Positions 35,082 through 44,766 of a DNA stretch of 64,000 nucleotides are shown here, piece by piece (the first letter of the stretch is position 1; each line of letters starts with the position of its first letter). Below the pieces are notes generated by a model, which saw nothing but the letters and a program-made list of their open reading frames with translations, did not search any database and was not told the origin of the DNA. The stretch is from NCBI RefSeq assembly GCF_002954615.1, contig NZ_MSCJ01000001.1, positions 992,001 through 1,056,000 of the forward strand, given 5' to 3'. The stretch comes from Photobacterium angustum. GTDB lineage: Bacteria > Pseudomonadota > Gammaproteobacteria > Enterobacterales > Vibrionaceae. The position numbers and the translations under genes were made by a program.

Positions 35082-36299
35082 TTAGTGTCCGTAACGCTTT
35101 TGCCATTCATGCTCAATGGCCATTAGCCATGTAGGGTTGGGCTCAGCAATAGATGGATAAAGCTCAAAAGACTGGCTCTTATAAGGTTCAGCTAATTGGC
35201 TAAAGGCTTCAGCTTTTAGCACTGTTGGATCGCCCCAAATCTTGGTGTCTGATTTACGTGCTTGTGCTTCTGGGCTCATTAAAAAGTTTATCGCAACCAG
35301 TGCCCCTTCTTTTGCTGATGCATTCCATGGTATCGCTAAAAAGTGAATATTGGTTAATGCCCCTTGCTTAAAGGCATAGGTTTTCGCATTTTCAGTTAAA
35401 TTACCGTTCTCAATTGCAGCTGAGGCAGCATTGGGGTTAAAAGTGATAGCTAATAATAATTGCTGATCGTCAAGCAGTTGTACGGTTTCTGCTGTGCCCG
35501 CTGGGAACTGTTTACCACCACGCCATGCCACTTTATGGAGCTGATCTAAATAGTGCCAAAGCGGTGCTGTCACGTTATCAAATAGCGTTTTTTCTGCAGG
35601 TAATGATAATGGCTGATAGAGTGCTTTTTTATCGTTAGTGAGCTCTAGCAATGCTGCTTTTAAAAAACTGCTACCATGAAACTCTGGTGGGCGAGGGTAG
35701 CTGATCTTACCTGGGTACTTTTGCGCTAATGCTAATAGCTCTTTAAAGCTTTGAGGTGGTTGTTTAAGTACACTGGTATCGTAAATGAATACCAATTGTC
35801 CAACCCCCCAAGGTGCTTCATAACCTTCTGTAGGCTCGCTGAAATCTTGATCAATAGGTAGCTTAGTATCAACATATTTCCAATTGGGTAACTGTTGAGT
35901 AAAAGGACCATACAAGAGGTGGTGTTGCTTCATTGAATGAAAGTTCTCACCATTAATCCAAACTAAATCAACCCCACCGTTGGTATTTTTTCCCGCTGTT
36001 TTTTCTGCCAGTAGACGCTGGGTCGTTTCAGCGATATCGGTGACTTTGACTTGCTTTAAGGTTACACCGTAACTTTTTTGTAATTGTTTATCGGCCCATT
36101 TTAAATAGTCGTTGATTTCTTGACTGCCACCCCACGCATTGAAGTAGACCGTTTGACCTTTGGCTTTTTGTTCAATTTGCTGCCAGCTTTGACTTTTATT
36201 TACAGGTGCTTTCGTTTCTTCAGCGTAAGCGAAGCTAGAAATTGTTAACGATAACGCGATACCTTTCGATAAGGCTTTTAGTACATTTTTTTTCATCAT
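35082..36299 (-). CDS. ynjB: ABC-type substrate-binding protein YnjB
   Basis: A 405-residue exported binding protein with a signal peptide (cleavage near SFAYA-EE). It matches the E. coli YnjB type: VYFNAWGGSQEINDYLKWA near the start, GVDLVWINGENFHSM, EAPWGVGQLVF and the C-terminal EHEWQKRYG. The substrate is unknown. In E. coli YnjB is followed by the permease YnjC and ATPase YnjD; neither is adjacent here, so it must pair with a transporter encoded elsewhere or have another role. It is last in an operon with ynjA and the flavoreductase gene. Confidence 0.85.
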   Translation of the reverse strand: MMKKNVLKALSKGIALSLTISSFAYAEETKAPVNKSQSWQQIEQKAKGQTVYFNAWGGSQEINDYLKWADKQLQKSYGVTLKQVKVTDIAETTQRLLAEKTAGKNTNGGVDLVWINGENFHSMKQHHLLYGPFTQQLPNWKYVDTKLPIDQDFSEPTEGYEAPWGVGQLVFIYDTSVLKQPPQSFKELLALAQKYPGKISYPRPPEFHGSSFLKAALLELTNDKKALYQPLSLPAEKTLFDNVTAPLWHYLDQLHKVAWRGGKQFPAGTAETVQLLDDQQLLLAITFNPNAASAAIENGNLTENAKTYAFKQGALTNIHFLAIPWNASAKEGALVAINFLMSPEAQARKSDTKIWGDPTVLKAEAFSQLAEPYKSQSFELYPSIAEPNPTWLMAIEHEWQKRYGH

Positions 36300-36337
36300 C
36301 AGAGTTTCGTCCTTTTTAATTCCTTGTATCGAATGAC

Positions 36338-38485
36338 CTATTTACGCATCCATTGATGATAACGTTTAACCATTGCCAATAACTTTTGTGGGGCATTGGC
36401 CTGTTTCCATACACCTGCCGTATATTTAGTGGCTTCACTCATGGTGGGATAAGGGTGAATCGTTGATAAAATCTTATTCAATCCCAGTTTATAGCGCATT
36501 GCTAAGGTAAATTCCGCCAGTAGTTCACCGCCATGATGGCCGACAATTGTGACCCCTAAAATTTTATCGCTATTGGGTGGTGTTAGAACTTTAACGAACC
36601 CCTCTGCAGCATTCTCGGCAATTGCACGATCTAAATCAGATATAGGGTAAGTATATGTTCGATAATCGATATTTTGTGAAATAGCTTCTTTTTCATTGAG
36701 ACCAACTCGAGCTAACTCTGGCGCAGTATATGTAACGGCAGGTAATACCGAGTAATCAGCTTTAAACTTTTTGAATGTACCAAATAAACTATTTACTGAG
36801 GCATACCATGCTTGATGTGCTGCTGCATGAGTTAATTGGAAAGGACCAGCCACATCACCCACAGCATATATATTAGGATATTGCGTTTGTAGGTATTGGT
36901 TAACTTTGATAGTTCCTTGCGGGTTGGTTGCTAATTTTAGGCGCTCTAAACCGAAACCTTTGGTATTAGCAACGCGACCTAACGCCACAATAACCTGATC
37001 AAATTCAACGTCGATCGTTTGCTCTGCCGTAAGATCATCAAGCTTAACGAGGTGATATTGCGCCGCCCCTTTCTCTACAAAACTAGCGGCTTTGTGCTTA
37101 AGAAGCACTTTAACGCCTTCATTTGTAAGTTTTTGATAGATGAAATCGGCCGCGTCATTATCTTCACGATTAAGTAACTGTTCTGCCATTTCAACTAAGG
37201 TGACAGAAGCGCCAAGACGATTAAATGATTGAGCCAATTCACAACCAATAGGACCACCACCTAAAATCAATAATTTTTCAGGTAAGGTATCTAGTTGCCA
37301 TAAGTTATCGGACGTTAATGGATCAACCGTGTTTAAGCCTGAAATGTTGGGCAACAGTGGGGAAGCACCTGTTGCGATAATGATGTTACGTGTGGTGATC
37401 ACTTTGCCGTTAACTTCTACTTCCCAAGGTGACAAAATCGTCGCGTCACCTTGAACGCAGTTCACACCAAGCTTGCTGTAACGTTCAACTGAATCATGCG
37501 GTTCGATATCTTTGATAACCTTGTGAACACGTGCCATAACAGTTTTAAAGTCGATTTTTTCAATTTTAGCTTCAATACCAAATTGTTTTGCTTGTTGCAG
37601 CTCATAAGCGCTATGAGCGACACGGATTAAGGCTTTAGATGGCACACAACCTGTGTTTAAGCAGTCGCCACCCATTTTATGACGCTCAATTAATGTGACT
37701 TCTGCTTTTACAGCTGCCGCGATATAGGAGCTGACTAAACCGCCAGCACCAGCACCAATTACTACCAGGTTTTGATCAAATGCTGTAGGTTTTTGCCAAC
37801 CGCTATATACCTTTTGGCTTTTGATGTAGTTAATAAGAGCTTTTGCGAGCATTGGAAAGATCCCTAGTAATACAAGAGATATCAATACAGGAAATGAGAT
37901 GATTTCGCTCAAACTATTAATGCTACTTAGTTGGGTACCGGCATTCACATAAATAGCGGTTCCAGCCAGCATCCCAAGCTGACTGACAAAAAAGAATGTG
38001 CGAGTTTTAATCGGGGTTAAACCCATGAGTAAGTTGATCAGAAAAAACGGTACCACAGGGATTAAACGCAGCGTTAATAGATAAAATGCGCCTTCGTTTT
38101 CAATCCCTTGATTAATGGTCGCGAGGCGTTGTCCAAACCGCTGTTGTACCCAGTCTTGCAAAATGTAACGGCTTGATAGAAAAGCTAATGTTGCACCTAT
38201 TGTGCTGGCAAAAGAAATAATAATAAGGCTAGGCCAAAAACCAAATAATGCCGCTCCAAGCAGTGTTAAGATAGCTGCGCCGGGTAACGAAAGGGCAGTC
38301 ACGGCAATATAGAACACAAAGAAAAACAAGTAAGCAGTGAAAAGTTGACTTTTAATCTTTGCTTGTAGGGCTAATTGTTCTTGTTTGATGAACTCAAGTG
38401 TAAGGTATTGGCCTAGATCAAAATGTAGCCATAACGCAATAAGGCTGACAATGACCAGTAGTAATAACGTTTTTTTCTTATTCAT
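36338..38485 (-). CDS. TVP38/DedA-like membrane domain fused to a pyridine nucleotide-disulfide oxidoreductase
   Basis: A 715-residue fusion. Residues 1-225 form about six helices of the TVP38/TMEM64 (SNARE-associated) family (LSLPGAAILTLLGAALFG, LRLIPVVPFFLINLLMG). From about 240 follows a complete flavoprotein: FAD-binding VVIGAGAGGL, the redox-active pair in GGDCLNTGC (275-280), NAD(P) motif ILGGGPIGCELAQ, GDVAG and the dimer region TIHPYPTMSEATK. It resembles mercuric-reductase and lipoamide dehydrogenase types but lacks the vicinal C-terminal cysteines of MerA. In E. coli the TVP38 proteins YdjX/YdjZ stand next to ynjAB, so the operon seems to have joined them. The partner substrate is unknown. 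Confidence 0.9.
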   Translation of the reverse strand: MNKKKTLLLLVIVSLIALWLHFDLGQYLTLEFIKQEQLALQAKIKSQLFTAYLFFFVFYIAVTALSLPGAAILTLLGAALFGFWPSLIIISFASTIGATLAFLSSRYILQDWVQQRFGQRLATINQGIENEGAFYLLTLRLIPVVPFFLINLLMGLTPIKTRTFFFVSQLGMLAGTAIYVNAGTQLSSINSLSEIISFPVLISLVLLGIFPMLAKALINYIKSQKVYSGWQKPTAFDQNLVVIGAGAGGLVSSYIAAAVKAEVTLIERHKMGGDCLNTGCVPSKALIRVAHSAYELQQAKQFGIEAKIEKIDFKTVMARVHKVIKDIEPHDSVERYSKLGVNCVQGDATILSPWEVEVNGKVITTRNIIIATGASPLLPNISGLNTVDPLTSDNLWQLDTLPEKLLILGGGPIGCELAQSFNRLGASVTLVEMAEQLLNREDNDAADFIYQKLTNEGVKVLLKHKAASFVEKGAAQYHLVKLDDLTAEQTIDVEFDQVIVALGRVANTKGFGLERLKLATNPQGTIKVNQYLQTQYPNIYAVGDVAGPFQLTHAAAHQAWYASVNSLFGTFKKFKADYSVLPAVTYTAPELARVGLNEKEAISQNIDYRTYTYPISDLDRAIAENAAEGFVKVLTPPNSDKILGVTIVGHHGGELLAEFTLAMRYKLGLNKILSTIHPYPTMSEATKYTAGVWKQANAPQKLLAMVKRYHQWMRK

Positions 38486-39092
38486 TTGCCTGATCCTTTT
38501 TCGTTATGTTTTTATCTGATGCTTGCACGTTATCTTGAGCAATATCGTTAGGCGTTATAGGAAGAGAACAAAAGCCTTGTGCTGGTACATCGAGCGCAGT
38601 GTTAAATTTCGCCGACAAGTTCTGAAAGCTAACTAAAGCAGTGAGCTCAATAATGTCATCACTGCTATACCATTCTTGTAGCGCGGCAAGCATTTCATCT
38701 GTCACTCGTTTGCCTGTTATTGTCATCGCTTCAGTGTAGGCCAACACAGCGCGTTCTTGATCTGTAAACAGCGTAGAGTGTTGCCAGTTGGCGAGTGCTT
38801 TAATTTTATCTTCTGAATCACAACGTTCGGCGAGCTTCATACCATTGGCATCAACACAAAAGGCACAATCGTTTAATTGTGAAACACGCACACAGACCAA
38901 AGATCGCATGACATCTTGAATCGGTGATTTTTTACGATCGAGAAAACCAAAAAATCCAGCGACTAACCAAAATAAGACAGGTTTACGTCCCCATAGCTTT
39001 GCAGGGTTTAACACTTGACCATAATGGCGAGCTTGAAGCCATAGCAAGGGCTTTACCCATAAAGAGTCAATTTTTTTGATCGAAATGCGCAT
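38478..39092 (-). CDS. ynjA: Carboxymuconolactone decarboxylase-like protein YnjA
   Basis: A 204-residue protein of the AhpD/CMD fold with the thiol pair in NDCAFCVDANG. E. coli YnjA has the same type of fold and is also next to ynjB. It may act in peroxide or disulfide reduction and could be reduced by the flavoprotein encoded after it (inference). The gene overlaps the fusion gene by eight bases and is first in the operon. Confidence 0.82.
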   Translation of the reverse strand: MRISIKKIDSLWVKPLLWLQARHYGQVLNPAKLWGRKPVLFWLVAGFFGFLDRKKSPIQDVMRSLVCVRVSQLNDCAFCVDANGMKLAERCDSEDKIKALANWQHSTLFTDQERAVLAYTEAMTITGKRVTDEMLAALQEWYSSDDIIELTALVSFQNLSAKFNTALDVPAQGFCSLPITPNDIAQDNVQASDKNITKKDQANE

Positions 39093-39333
39093 GTTATTCC
39101 TTAAAAAACACCCTAAACATAGGGCTTTATACGATCTTAGTCAGTAGCAGTAGTAAACATGTAGACCTTAAGAACAGACATTGTATTTCATTTAATGATA
39201 AATATTTCTTTTTCTTCAATTGGTTGGTGAAAAAATCAGCAGGAGATAAGACAGTTTAAAACGCCACGTTATTTATCAGTGAGAAGATATGTTATTGGTC
39301 GTATTAGCAAATAATTAGGCATGGAATATAAAT

Positions 39334-39352
39334 AAAGATAATTATCATTTAT
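39334..39352. promoter_or_regulatory. Weak candidate Fur-like palindrome
   Basis: AAAGATAATTATCATTT has the palindrome GATAATTATC, like part of the Fur consensus. In such AT-rich DNA it may be chance. Confidence 0.3.
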
Positions 39353-39492
39353 ATAAATCAAGGAATGCAAAACGGAGGGGAATTAATTTAATGGCAAAAG
39401 TTTGTTATTATGCAATTAAACTAAATAAATATTGAATCCTATAAAAGAAGATAAGGATAATACGGAAATTATTTTTGAAAGGTATACTCAGA

Positions 39493-39517
39493 AATAAAAG
39501 AATGGGGCTCTTTTATT
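39493..39517 (-). terminator. Terminator of tfoY
   Basis: AATAAAAGA and TCTTTTATT pair perfectly around a 7-base GC-rich loop. On the minus strand it follows tfoY by about 35 bases and leads into TTTTATTTC. Confidence 0.6.
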
Positions 39518-39551
39518 CCTAAGTATTTTATATTTAAGACAACTTATATTT

Positions 39552-40142
39552 TTAAGATAACGCAGATAATAGTTCATTTCGACGTTGCTCAGGAATAACT
39601 GACCAATGTTGACCGCTAATTGCGCCTTCCAATGCCCAAAGCAATTCAATACTCAATGGACTTGTCTGTGATTCTTGAAGTGCTTTATATGCGCCAAGAG
39701 AGCCCACTGCTAGAAGTTGTTCAATAGTGTTTATGCCTGCTTTTTTAAGCATTCTTTCATTTGATAATCGTAGATTAGGTAAATCTTTAATTCGGTCAGG
39801 TACGCAACTCTCCTTTTCTTGCTTGTCTTTTTCTGCTGCATCCAGTGAATACCTGCCTTGAGCTACAATCTTTGTGGGTTCATCCCACCATTGATCGGGT
39901 ATAGCATAGTGCTTGGTTACAACAGGGAAGCCACGTTTTTTATAAACGTAAGGTTCCAAGCCAGCTTGTTTGAATTCCTTTTCAGTTTCAGCATTTGCAC
40001 GTAAGTGAAGTTTATCGTTCACAACTAATGCAAACATTGTATCACCAGAAAAAATGCCAAAACCGCCAAACATCGACCGTGATTTTATTGAACCAAAATG
40101 GTCAAATAATTTTAATGAATCTTTTAATATTGGTTTATCCAT
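39552..40142 (-). CDS. tfoY: TfoX-family regulator TfoY
   Basis: A 196-residue two-domain protein: N-terminal TfoX domain ([18 protein letters not shown]) and C-terminal TfoX domain ([32 protein letters not shown]). In Vibrio, TfoX drives natural competence and TfoY controls defence and motility; the two are alike, but tfoY is the one with a c-di-GMP riboswitch in its leader. The riboswitch seen here (40270-40362) therefore identifies this as tfoY. It is transcribed alone. Confidence 0.88.
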   Translation of the reverse strand: MDKPILKDSLKLFDHFGSIKSRSMFGGFGIFSGDTMFALVVNDKLHLRANAETEKEFKQAGLEPYVYKKRGFPVVTKHYAIPDQWWDEPTKIVAQGRYSLDAAEKDKQEKESCVPDRIKDLPNLRLSNERMLKKAGINTIEQLLAVGSLGAYKALQESQTSPLSIELLWALEGAISGQHWSVIPEQRRNELLSALS

Positions 40143-40269
40143 GCTTCTACTCGGTGAAAAAATATGAGTGTCACCTAAACATTAAGAGCGAGGAAATAGA
40201 TTAATTAATCTACACATTGATACTGTCAATATATTGTTAAGTTTGTGTCATAATATTGTCGGTTCAATA

Positions 40270-40362
40270 ATAATCCTTCGGTAACCCCGCTACCTTGAAT
40301 TATTAACATAATTTTTAGGCCGGTGGTTTTGCGTCTTAATCTTTCAATTAATTTGCCAGTTC
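40270..40362 (-). promoter_or_regulatory. Cyclic-di-GMP-I (GEMM) riboswitch before tfoY
   Basis: Read on the minus strand: GGCAAA, GAAAGATTAAGACGCAAAACC, CACCGGCCTAAA, and GGTAGCGGGGTTACCGAAGG. These are the GEMM-I features in order: the tetraloop-receptor-bearing P2/P3 junction (ACGCAAA, CCGGCCUAAA) and the P3 helix (GGTAGCGGGGTTACC). It lies about 130 bases upstream of the tfoY ATG, as in Vibrio cholerae (Vc1 type). The rest of the gap 40143-40505 holds no gene. Confidence 0.95.
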
Positions 40363-40505
40363 GTGACTATATAAAGTTATATTAAATAATACTTTTAATA
40401 TTAAATCTAAGCCCTCAAAAATGTGATATTGGTTCAGGTATTTGTTCTTAACTTATTTAAATAAGCTTAATAATTATAAATACTCATGATTGTTTTTTTA
40501 TAAGT

Positions 40506-40541
40506 AAAAAAAAGCCAACAAGGTTAACTTATCGGCTTTTC
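40506..40541 (-). terminator. Terminator of purR
   Basis: AAAAGCC and GGCTTTT enclose an imperfect inner stem, and on the minus strand eight T follow. It lies about 25 bases beyond the purR stop. Confidence 0.85.
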
Positions 40542-40565
40542 CTTAACATAGAAAGATAAATTTTA

Positions 40566-41570
40566 TTAGTTGAGATCTTTAACCGATTTTCTCTCAACAA
40601 GTTTAGGCGTCATCTCAAAGGTTTGACGCTCATGATTTTTGTCTTTTACACGCTCTAGCAAGATTTCGATGGCCTTTTTACCTAAACGACGTTTAGGTTG
40701 GTGGATAGTTGTTAGCGGTGGCGCAAAGTAGGGCGCAAGGTCAATGTTATCGTAACCAATGATTGAGATATCATCAGGAACACGCAGACCTGCCTGTTCA
40801 AAGGTACTGATCAGAGCCATAGCCATAATGTCGTTGAAGCAGAAGATAGCAGTAGGTCGATCTTCCATTGCGATAAACTTCTGAGCAGCTTCAACGGCTG
40901 ACTCACACTCAAAGTCACCGTCAAGTAGCCAATCATCATTAACAGTGAGATCTGCTTCTGCCATCGCTTTACGGAAGCCCTTTAGGCGCTCTTGGCAAGT
41001 AGACTTGTCAACTTGTCCAGATAAACAGCCAATTTTCTTATGACCATTTTCAATAAAGTGCTTAGTTGCGATGTAACCGCCGTTTTCAGCGTTATCTAGA
41101 ATATTATCTGTATGTGGGCTTTCTGGGCCCCAGTCCATGATAACCATAGGAAGATCATTTTTACGCTCAAGTAAATCGAGCAGCATTTGATCAAGATCGC
41201 TGCACATAACCAATAGGCCATCTACACGCTTTTCAGAAAGCATACGTAAGTAATCACGTTGTTTTTCTAAGTTACCTTCGGTGTTACATAGGATCAGTGT
41301 ATAGCCTGCACCATAACAATATTCTTCAACACCATGCACAACTTCGGCAAAAAATGGGTTAGTCGATTTAGTGACTAACATGCCGATAGTACGTGTTGTA
41401 TTACATTTTAAGCTTCGCGCTACTGCACTTGGGGCGTAGTTAAGTTCATCAACTGCAGCCAATACTTTTTGTTGCGTTGCTTCTGCAACAAAGCGTGTTT
41501 TATTAATCACGTGCGACACTGTAGTAGTTGATACACCTGCCATACGTGCAACGTCTTTAATGGTTGCCAT
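40566..41570 (-). CDS. purR: Purine repressor PurR
   Basis: A 334-residue LacI-family repressor. It begins [28 protein letters not shown], the PurR DNA-binding domain with hinge [11 protein letters not shown], and the hypoxanthine/guanine-binding core follows, closing with the family's TPKLVERKS. Bound to hypoxanthine or guanine it represses purine synthesis genes. ATG at 41570 is chosen as it opens the conserved domain behind AAGAAG; the frame extends 18 codons upstream without support. A PurR-like site is found about 245 bases upstream. Confidence 0.95.
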   Translation of the reverse strand: MATIKDVARMAGVSTTTVSHVINKTRFVAEATQQKVLAAVDELNYAPSAVARSLKCNTTRTIGMLVTKSTNPFFAEVVHGVEEYCYGAGYTLILCNTEGNLEKQRDYLRMLSEKRVDGLLVMCSDLDQMLLDLLERKNDLPMVIMDWGPESPHTDNILDNAENGGYIATKHFIENGHKKIGCLSGQVDKSTCQERLKGFRKAMAEADLTVNDDWLLDGDFECESAVEAAQKFIAMEDRPTAIFCFNDIMAMALISTFEQAGLRVPDDISIIGYDNIDLAPYFAPPLTTIHQPKRRLGKKAIEILLERVKDKNHERQTFEMTPKLVERKSVKDLN

Positions 41571-41974
41571 ATTTATTCTTCTTATCATGGTCAGATTAGG
41601 ATCTGACAAAGGTTTTGATACCAAATTGATTAATTACGTAGTCTATGGCTTACGAGTTCACTCGCAGAGATGAAGATCCTTTAGTTATTAGCTACTTAAT
41701 TATTCAATTTGATACCGAATTATAGGGTGTTGCAATTATCATGGATCATAAACAACTAAAGCCGCAGTAAAATGCGGCATTAGAAGATAGAAACTGTTCT
41801 TACACTAATTACACGTGTAATCGCTTGCGCTCACATTTTACTGTGTGTTTTGCGTTGTGCAATCTTTCTATTCAACTTGATTGAATTAATTGATCATTAA
41901 CCGTAAAAACTCGATGTTTGTCATGCTAATAGGGTCAATTTATTGTGTATATCTAGTCATTAACAGATAACACA
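41571..41974. other. Leader and promoter region of purR
   Basis: No gene is seen in these 404 bases. They contain a GCCGCA/TGCGGC hairpin at 41761-41778 (TTTA follows on the minus strand) and the PurR-like site at 41815-41830. The left part follows hutD. Confidence 0.5.
41815..41830. promoter_or_regulatory. Candidate PurR box
   Basis: GCGCAAGCGATTACAC (minus strand) resembles the PurR operator ACGCAAACGTTTTCGT, with five or so mismatches. It could serve autoregulation of purR, as in E. coli. Confidence 0.4.
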
Positions 41975-42814
41975 TTAAAAAACAGAATGATTGGCTGATA
42001 AAAGGTAAGGAAAATCACCACTTGGATGCGTATGAACACTTACTGGCCAACCATATAAGGTGTCTATTACTTCAGGAGTAAGAACTTGTGTTGGCGTGCC
42101 GTCGGCTTTTATTTCTCCTTCGTTAAGGAAAATCATCCGATCAGTGTACTGGGCTGCAAGGTTTAAATCGTGCAATACTACAATTACAGCAGCGCCTTGC
42201 ATGGCCATATTTTTGGCAATTTGTAAGGTGTGATGCTGGTGGGCGAGATCGAGTGCTGAAGTTGGTTCATCTAACATCAAGATACATTTATCACCGGCTT
42301 TACTGAGTTGTGTTAAAACTCGGGCAAGGTGTACACGCTGTTTTTCACCACCCGATAAGGTGGGGTATAGACGTTTAGCTAAGTTGTTAATGTCAACGTA
42401 TTGCATGCTTGATGCTGTCGCATCTTTCAGCTCAAGCGACGTGAGTTGCAAAGGAATTGCGCCTAGCTCGACAACTTCTTTAGCGGTAAAGGCAAAAGAT
42501 AATGCGCTATGTTGTGGAAGGACACCTAAGTGACATGCCAATTCTTCCCGAGCCCAATTATTAAGAGGTTGATCAAAGAAAGAAACCGTGCCTGATTTTG
42601 GCGTAATCTCACCACATAATACTTTTAACAGGGTACTTTTACCTGCACCATTTGGCCCAAGTAATGCGGTGACTTCTCCTGCGTGAATATCAATATCAAG
42701 ATGATTTAGCAGGACTTTATCACCGAATTGTAATGATAAGTCGCGAGCCTGGATAACACAGACTTTGTCGCTACTTACTGTAAAATCGACCTTTTCTGAA
42801 TGACTTAACATCAT
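41975..42814 (-). CDS. hutD: Haem ABC transporter ATPase
   Basis: A 279-residue ATPase of the HmuV/HutD type. Walker A is GPNGAGKST, signature LSGGEKQRVHLAR, Walker B LMLDEPTSALD and the switch His is in VVLHDLNLA. It powers haem import across the inner membrane with HutC and the binding protein HutB. Its start overlaps the end of hutC by four bases. It is last in the tonB-exbBD-hutBCD operon. Confidence 0.93.
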   Translation of the reverse strand: MMLSHSEKVDFTVSSDKVCVIQARDLSLQFGDKVLLNHLDIDIHAGEVTALLGPNGAGKSTLLKVLCGEITPKSGTVSFFDQPLNNWAREELACHLGVLPQHSALSFAFTAKEVVELGAIPLQLTSLELKDATASSMQYVDINNLAKRLYPTLSGGEKQRVHLARVLTQLSKAGDKCILMLDEPTSALDLAHQHHTLQIAKNMAMQGAAVIVVLHDLNLAAQYTDRMIFLNEGEIKADGTPTQVLTPEVIDTLYGWPVSVHTHPSGDFPYLLSANHSVF

Positions 42815-43848
42815 GACATCTGACTCTTTTGATTAACCAATAAATAGATAAAGAAAGGCGCACCTAACATGGCGGTGATGATCCCAACTGGCAGTTCTTG
42901 AGGCGAGAATGCGCTTCGAGCAATCATATCGGCAACCAAGAGGATTAAGCCGCCAAGTAAAGCCGAAATTGGTAATAAGGTTTTATGATTTGGACCAGTT
43001 AGCATTCTCCCCACATGAGGAATAACCAACCCAATAAAGCCAATCGGTCCACAAACAGCAACAGTAATTCCAACTCCTGCAGCACACGTAATAATTAAAT
43101 TACGTTTTAGTTTTTGCGTGTTAACCCCCATATGTCGAGCTTCAGCTTCGCCTAATAACAACGCGTTTAAATTACTGGTATGACGATAAAAATAGGTAAA
43201 GAGTAATCCGAATGTGCAATAGGCTAGAATAATGCCTGTCCATGTTGCACTAGCCAGTGAACCCATTGACCACAATGATAAATCACGTAAGGCTTGATCG
43301 TCGGCAACATAATTGAGTAACCCAAGCCCCGCGCCTGAAATTGCGGTTATCGCGACACCAGCGAGTAGCATGATCATCACCGATGTCCCGTTTTTATCAG
43401 TACCAAGACGATAAACTAAAACTGTGCTGATTGCGCCGCCAATAAAGGCAAAAATAGGCACAATAGCGAAGTTTAAAAGCTGGGGGAATGATGCGGTGAG
43501 AGGGGTAAATAAGACAATGGCTAATGCAGCACCTAAGCCTGCACCGCCAGTGATTCCGATGATCCCAGGATCAGCAAGCGGGTTGCGAAAGAGCCCCTGT
43601 AGTACAGCGCCACATATAGCTAAAATTGCACCGATAGCAAAGCAGAGAAGCGTACGTGGTAAACGAATTTGATGGATCACTAGGCTGACATGTTTAGCAA
43701 GTTCATGATCACCGGGTAATAGTGCTAACAAACTTTGTTTATAACTGATCGCCATAGGACCAATAACAATAGAAGAAAGCCCTGCAAAAATAAGTAAGGC
43801 GATACTTATTATATAAATATGATGGGCTGAGAAGCGTTTTGCATACAT
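42811..43848 (-). CDS. hutC: Haem ABC transporter permease
   Basis: A 345-residue permease with about ten helices, of the FecCD/HmuU family: GAILAICGAVLQGLFRNPLADPGIIGITGGAGLGA and the ATPase-contact GEAEARHMGVN are typical. It lies 48 bases after hutB and overlaps hutD. Confidence 0.93.
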   Translation of the reverse strand: MYAKRFSAHHIYIISIALLIFAGLSSIVIGPMAISYKQSLLALLPGDHELAKHVSLVIHQIRLPRTLLCFAIGAILAICGAVLQGLFRNPLADPGIIGITGGAGLGAALAIVLFTPLTASFPQLLNFAIVPIFAFIGGAISTVLVYRLGTDKNGTSVMIMLLAGVAITAISGAGLGLLNYVADDQALRDLSLWSMGSLASATWTGIILAYCTFGLLFTYFYRHTSNLNALLLGEAEARHMGVNTQKLKRNLIITCAAGVGITVAVCGPIGFIGLVIPHVGRMLTGPNHKTLLPISALLGGLILLVADMIARSAFSPQELPVGIITAMLGAPFFIYLLVNQKSQMS

Positions 43849-43896
43849 GTAACAACAACCTTACGCACGAATAAATAGGGATGATAGAGGCGTAAT

Positions 43897-44766
43897 TTAA
43901 GGATAAATAGCCTGATTAAGCTTTAAAGCTTCATCAACACTCTCGAGTCCTAAACCACCAATTAGCGCAGTACTTTTTATTGTGAGTAATGCATTATTTG
44001 TTGCAGCCGGTGTTGCGGCAAGTAATGGCATTTTGGCAATAAGATCTTGCATGTTTTTGATCTTGCTAGCTGTACGTGTGCTCAACAAAATAATATCTGG
44101 TTGCATGGTAACAATCGCTTCACCAGAAATAGGCTTGTAGTTACTGATTGATGTTGCAGCAGGGTTTTTAGCACCAGCAAGTGTAATGATGCTATCTGCA
44201 GTAGTATTACTTCCTGCAATGTTAATTGGGCGACCATCATGGATCATTAAGAACAAGACTTTTTTAGGAGTCTTAATATTGGCTGTTGCAGTATTAATTT
44301 TATCTAGCTGAACATTAAGCTTCTGTTTCAGCTTTTCAGCACGATCTTGATGATCAGTGAGTTTAGCAATTTGATCGATACGTATAAGTAGATCTTTAAC
44401 GGTTTCGCCTGAATTAACAATATCAACTTCAACACCTGATTGCTCAAGTAGGTTAAGTGTACTTTGTGGTCCCATTTCATTAGAACCAACAAGGTGAGTG
44501 GGGGATAAAGACATTAAGTTCTCAGCTGAAAGTTGGCGGTGATAACCTACCTTAGGGATTGACTTATCTACTAATCCTTTACTTGTCAGATCAACGGCGA
44601 CGACTTGATCATTAGCATCTAAGGCGTTAATGATTTGAGTAACTGAAGCACCAGCACTGATGATTTTATTTTTCTCAGTTGCTGAGTCCGTACTCGCTTG
44701 CGCGTAGCTACTAAGTCCTAACACTAGCGTCAATAAAGAGGTTTTTAATAGAGAGTGTTTATTCAT
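43897..44766 (-). CDS. hutB: Periplasmic haem-binding protein
   Basis: A 289-residue periplasmic protein of the HmuT/HutB type with a signal peptide (cleavage near SYAQA-ST). KNKIISAGASVTQIINALD and VGYHRQLSAENLMSLSPTHLVGS contain the conserved haem-contact Tyr/His region, and GEAIVTMQPDIILL closes the second lobe. ATG at 44766 is chosen because it opens the signal peptide; 35 upstream codons of the same frame lie within exbD. It overlaps exbD by eight bases. Confidence 0.92.
   Translation of the reverse strand: MNKHSLLKTSLLTLVLGLSSYAQASTDSATEKNKIISAGASVTQIINALDANDQVVAVDLTSKGLVDKSIPKVGYHRQLSAENLMSLSPTHLVGSNEMGPQSTLNLLEQSGVEVDIVNSGETVKDLLIRIDQIAKLTDHQDRAEKLKQKLNVQLDKINTATANIKTPKKVLFLMIHDGRPINIAGSNTTADSIITLAGAKNPAATSISNYKPISGEAIVTMQPDIILLSTRTASKIKNMQDLIAKMPLLAATPAATNNALLTIKSTALIGGLGLESVDEALKLNQAIYP

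Larger units (their letters stand above)
39093..39551. other. Divergent/terminal region between ynjA and tfoY
   Basis: This 459-base stretch is AT-rich. It holds the ynjA promoter, a Fur-like palindrome near 39340, a 14-codon frame with a strong ribosome binding site (39391-39435), and a hairpin after tfoY. Confidence 0.5.

Noticed and set aside
36338..38485. Mercuric reductase annotation for the flavoreductase fusion
   Set aside because: The C-terminal vicinal cysteines and the N-terminal metal-binding domain of MerA are absent, and no other mer gene is nearby.
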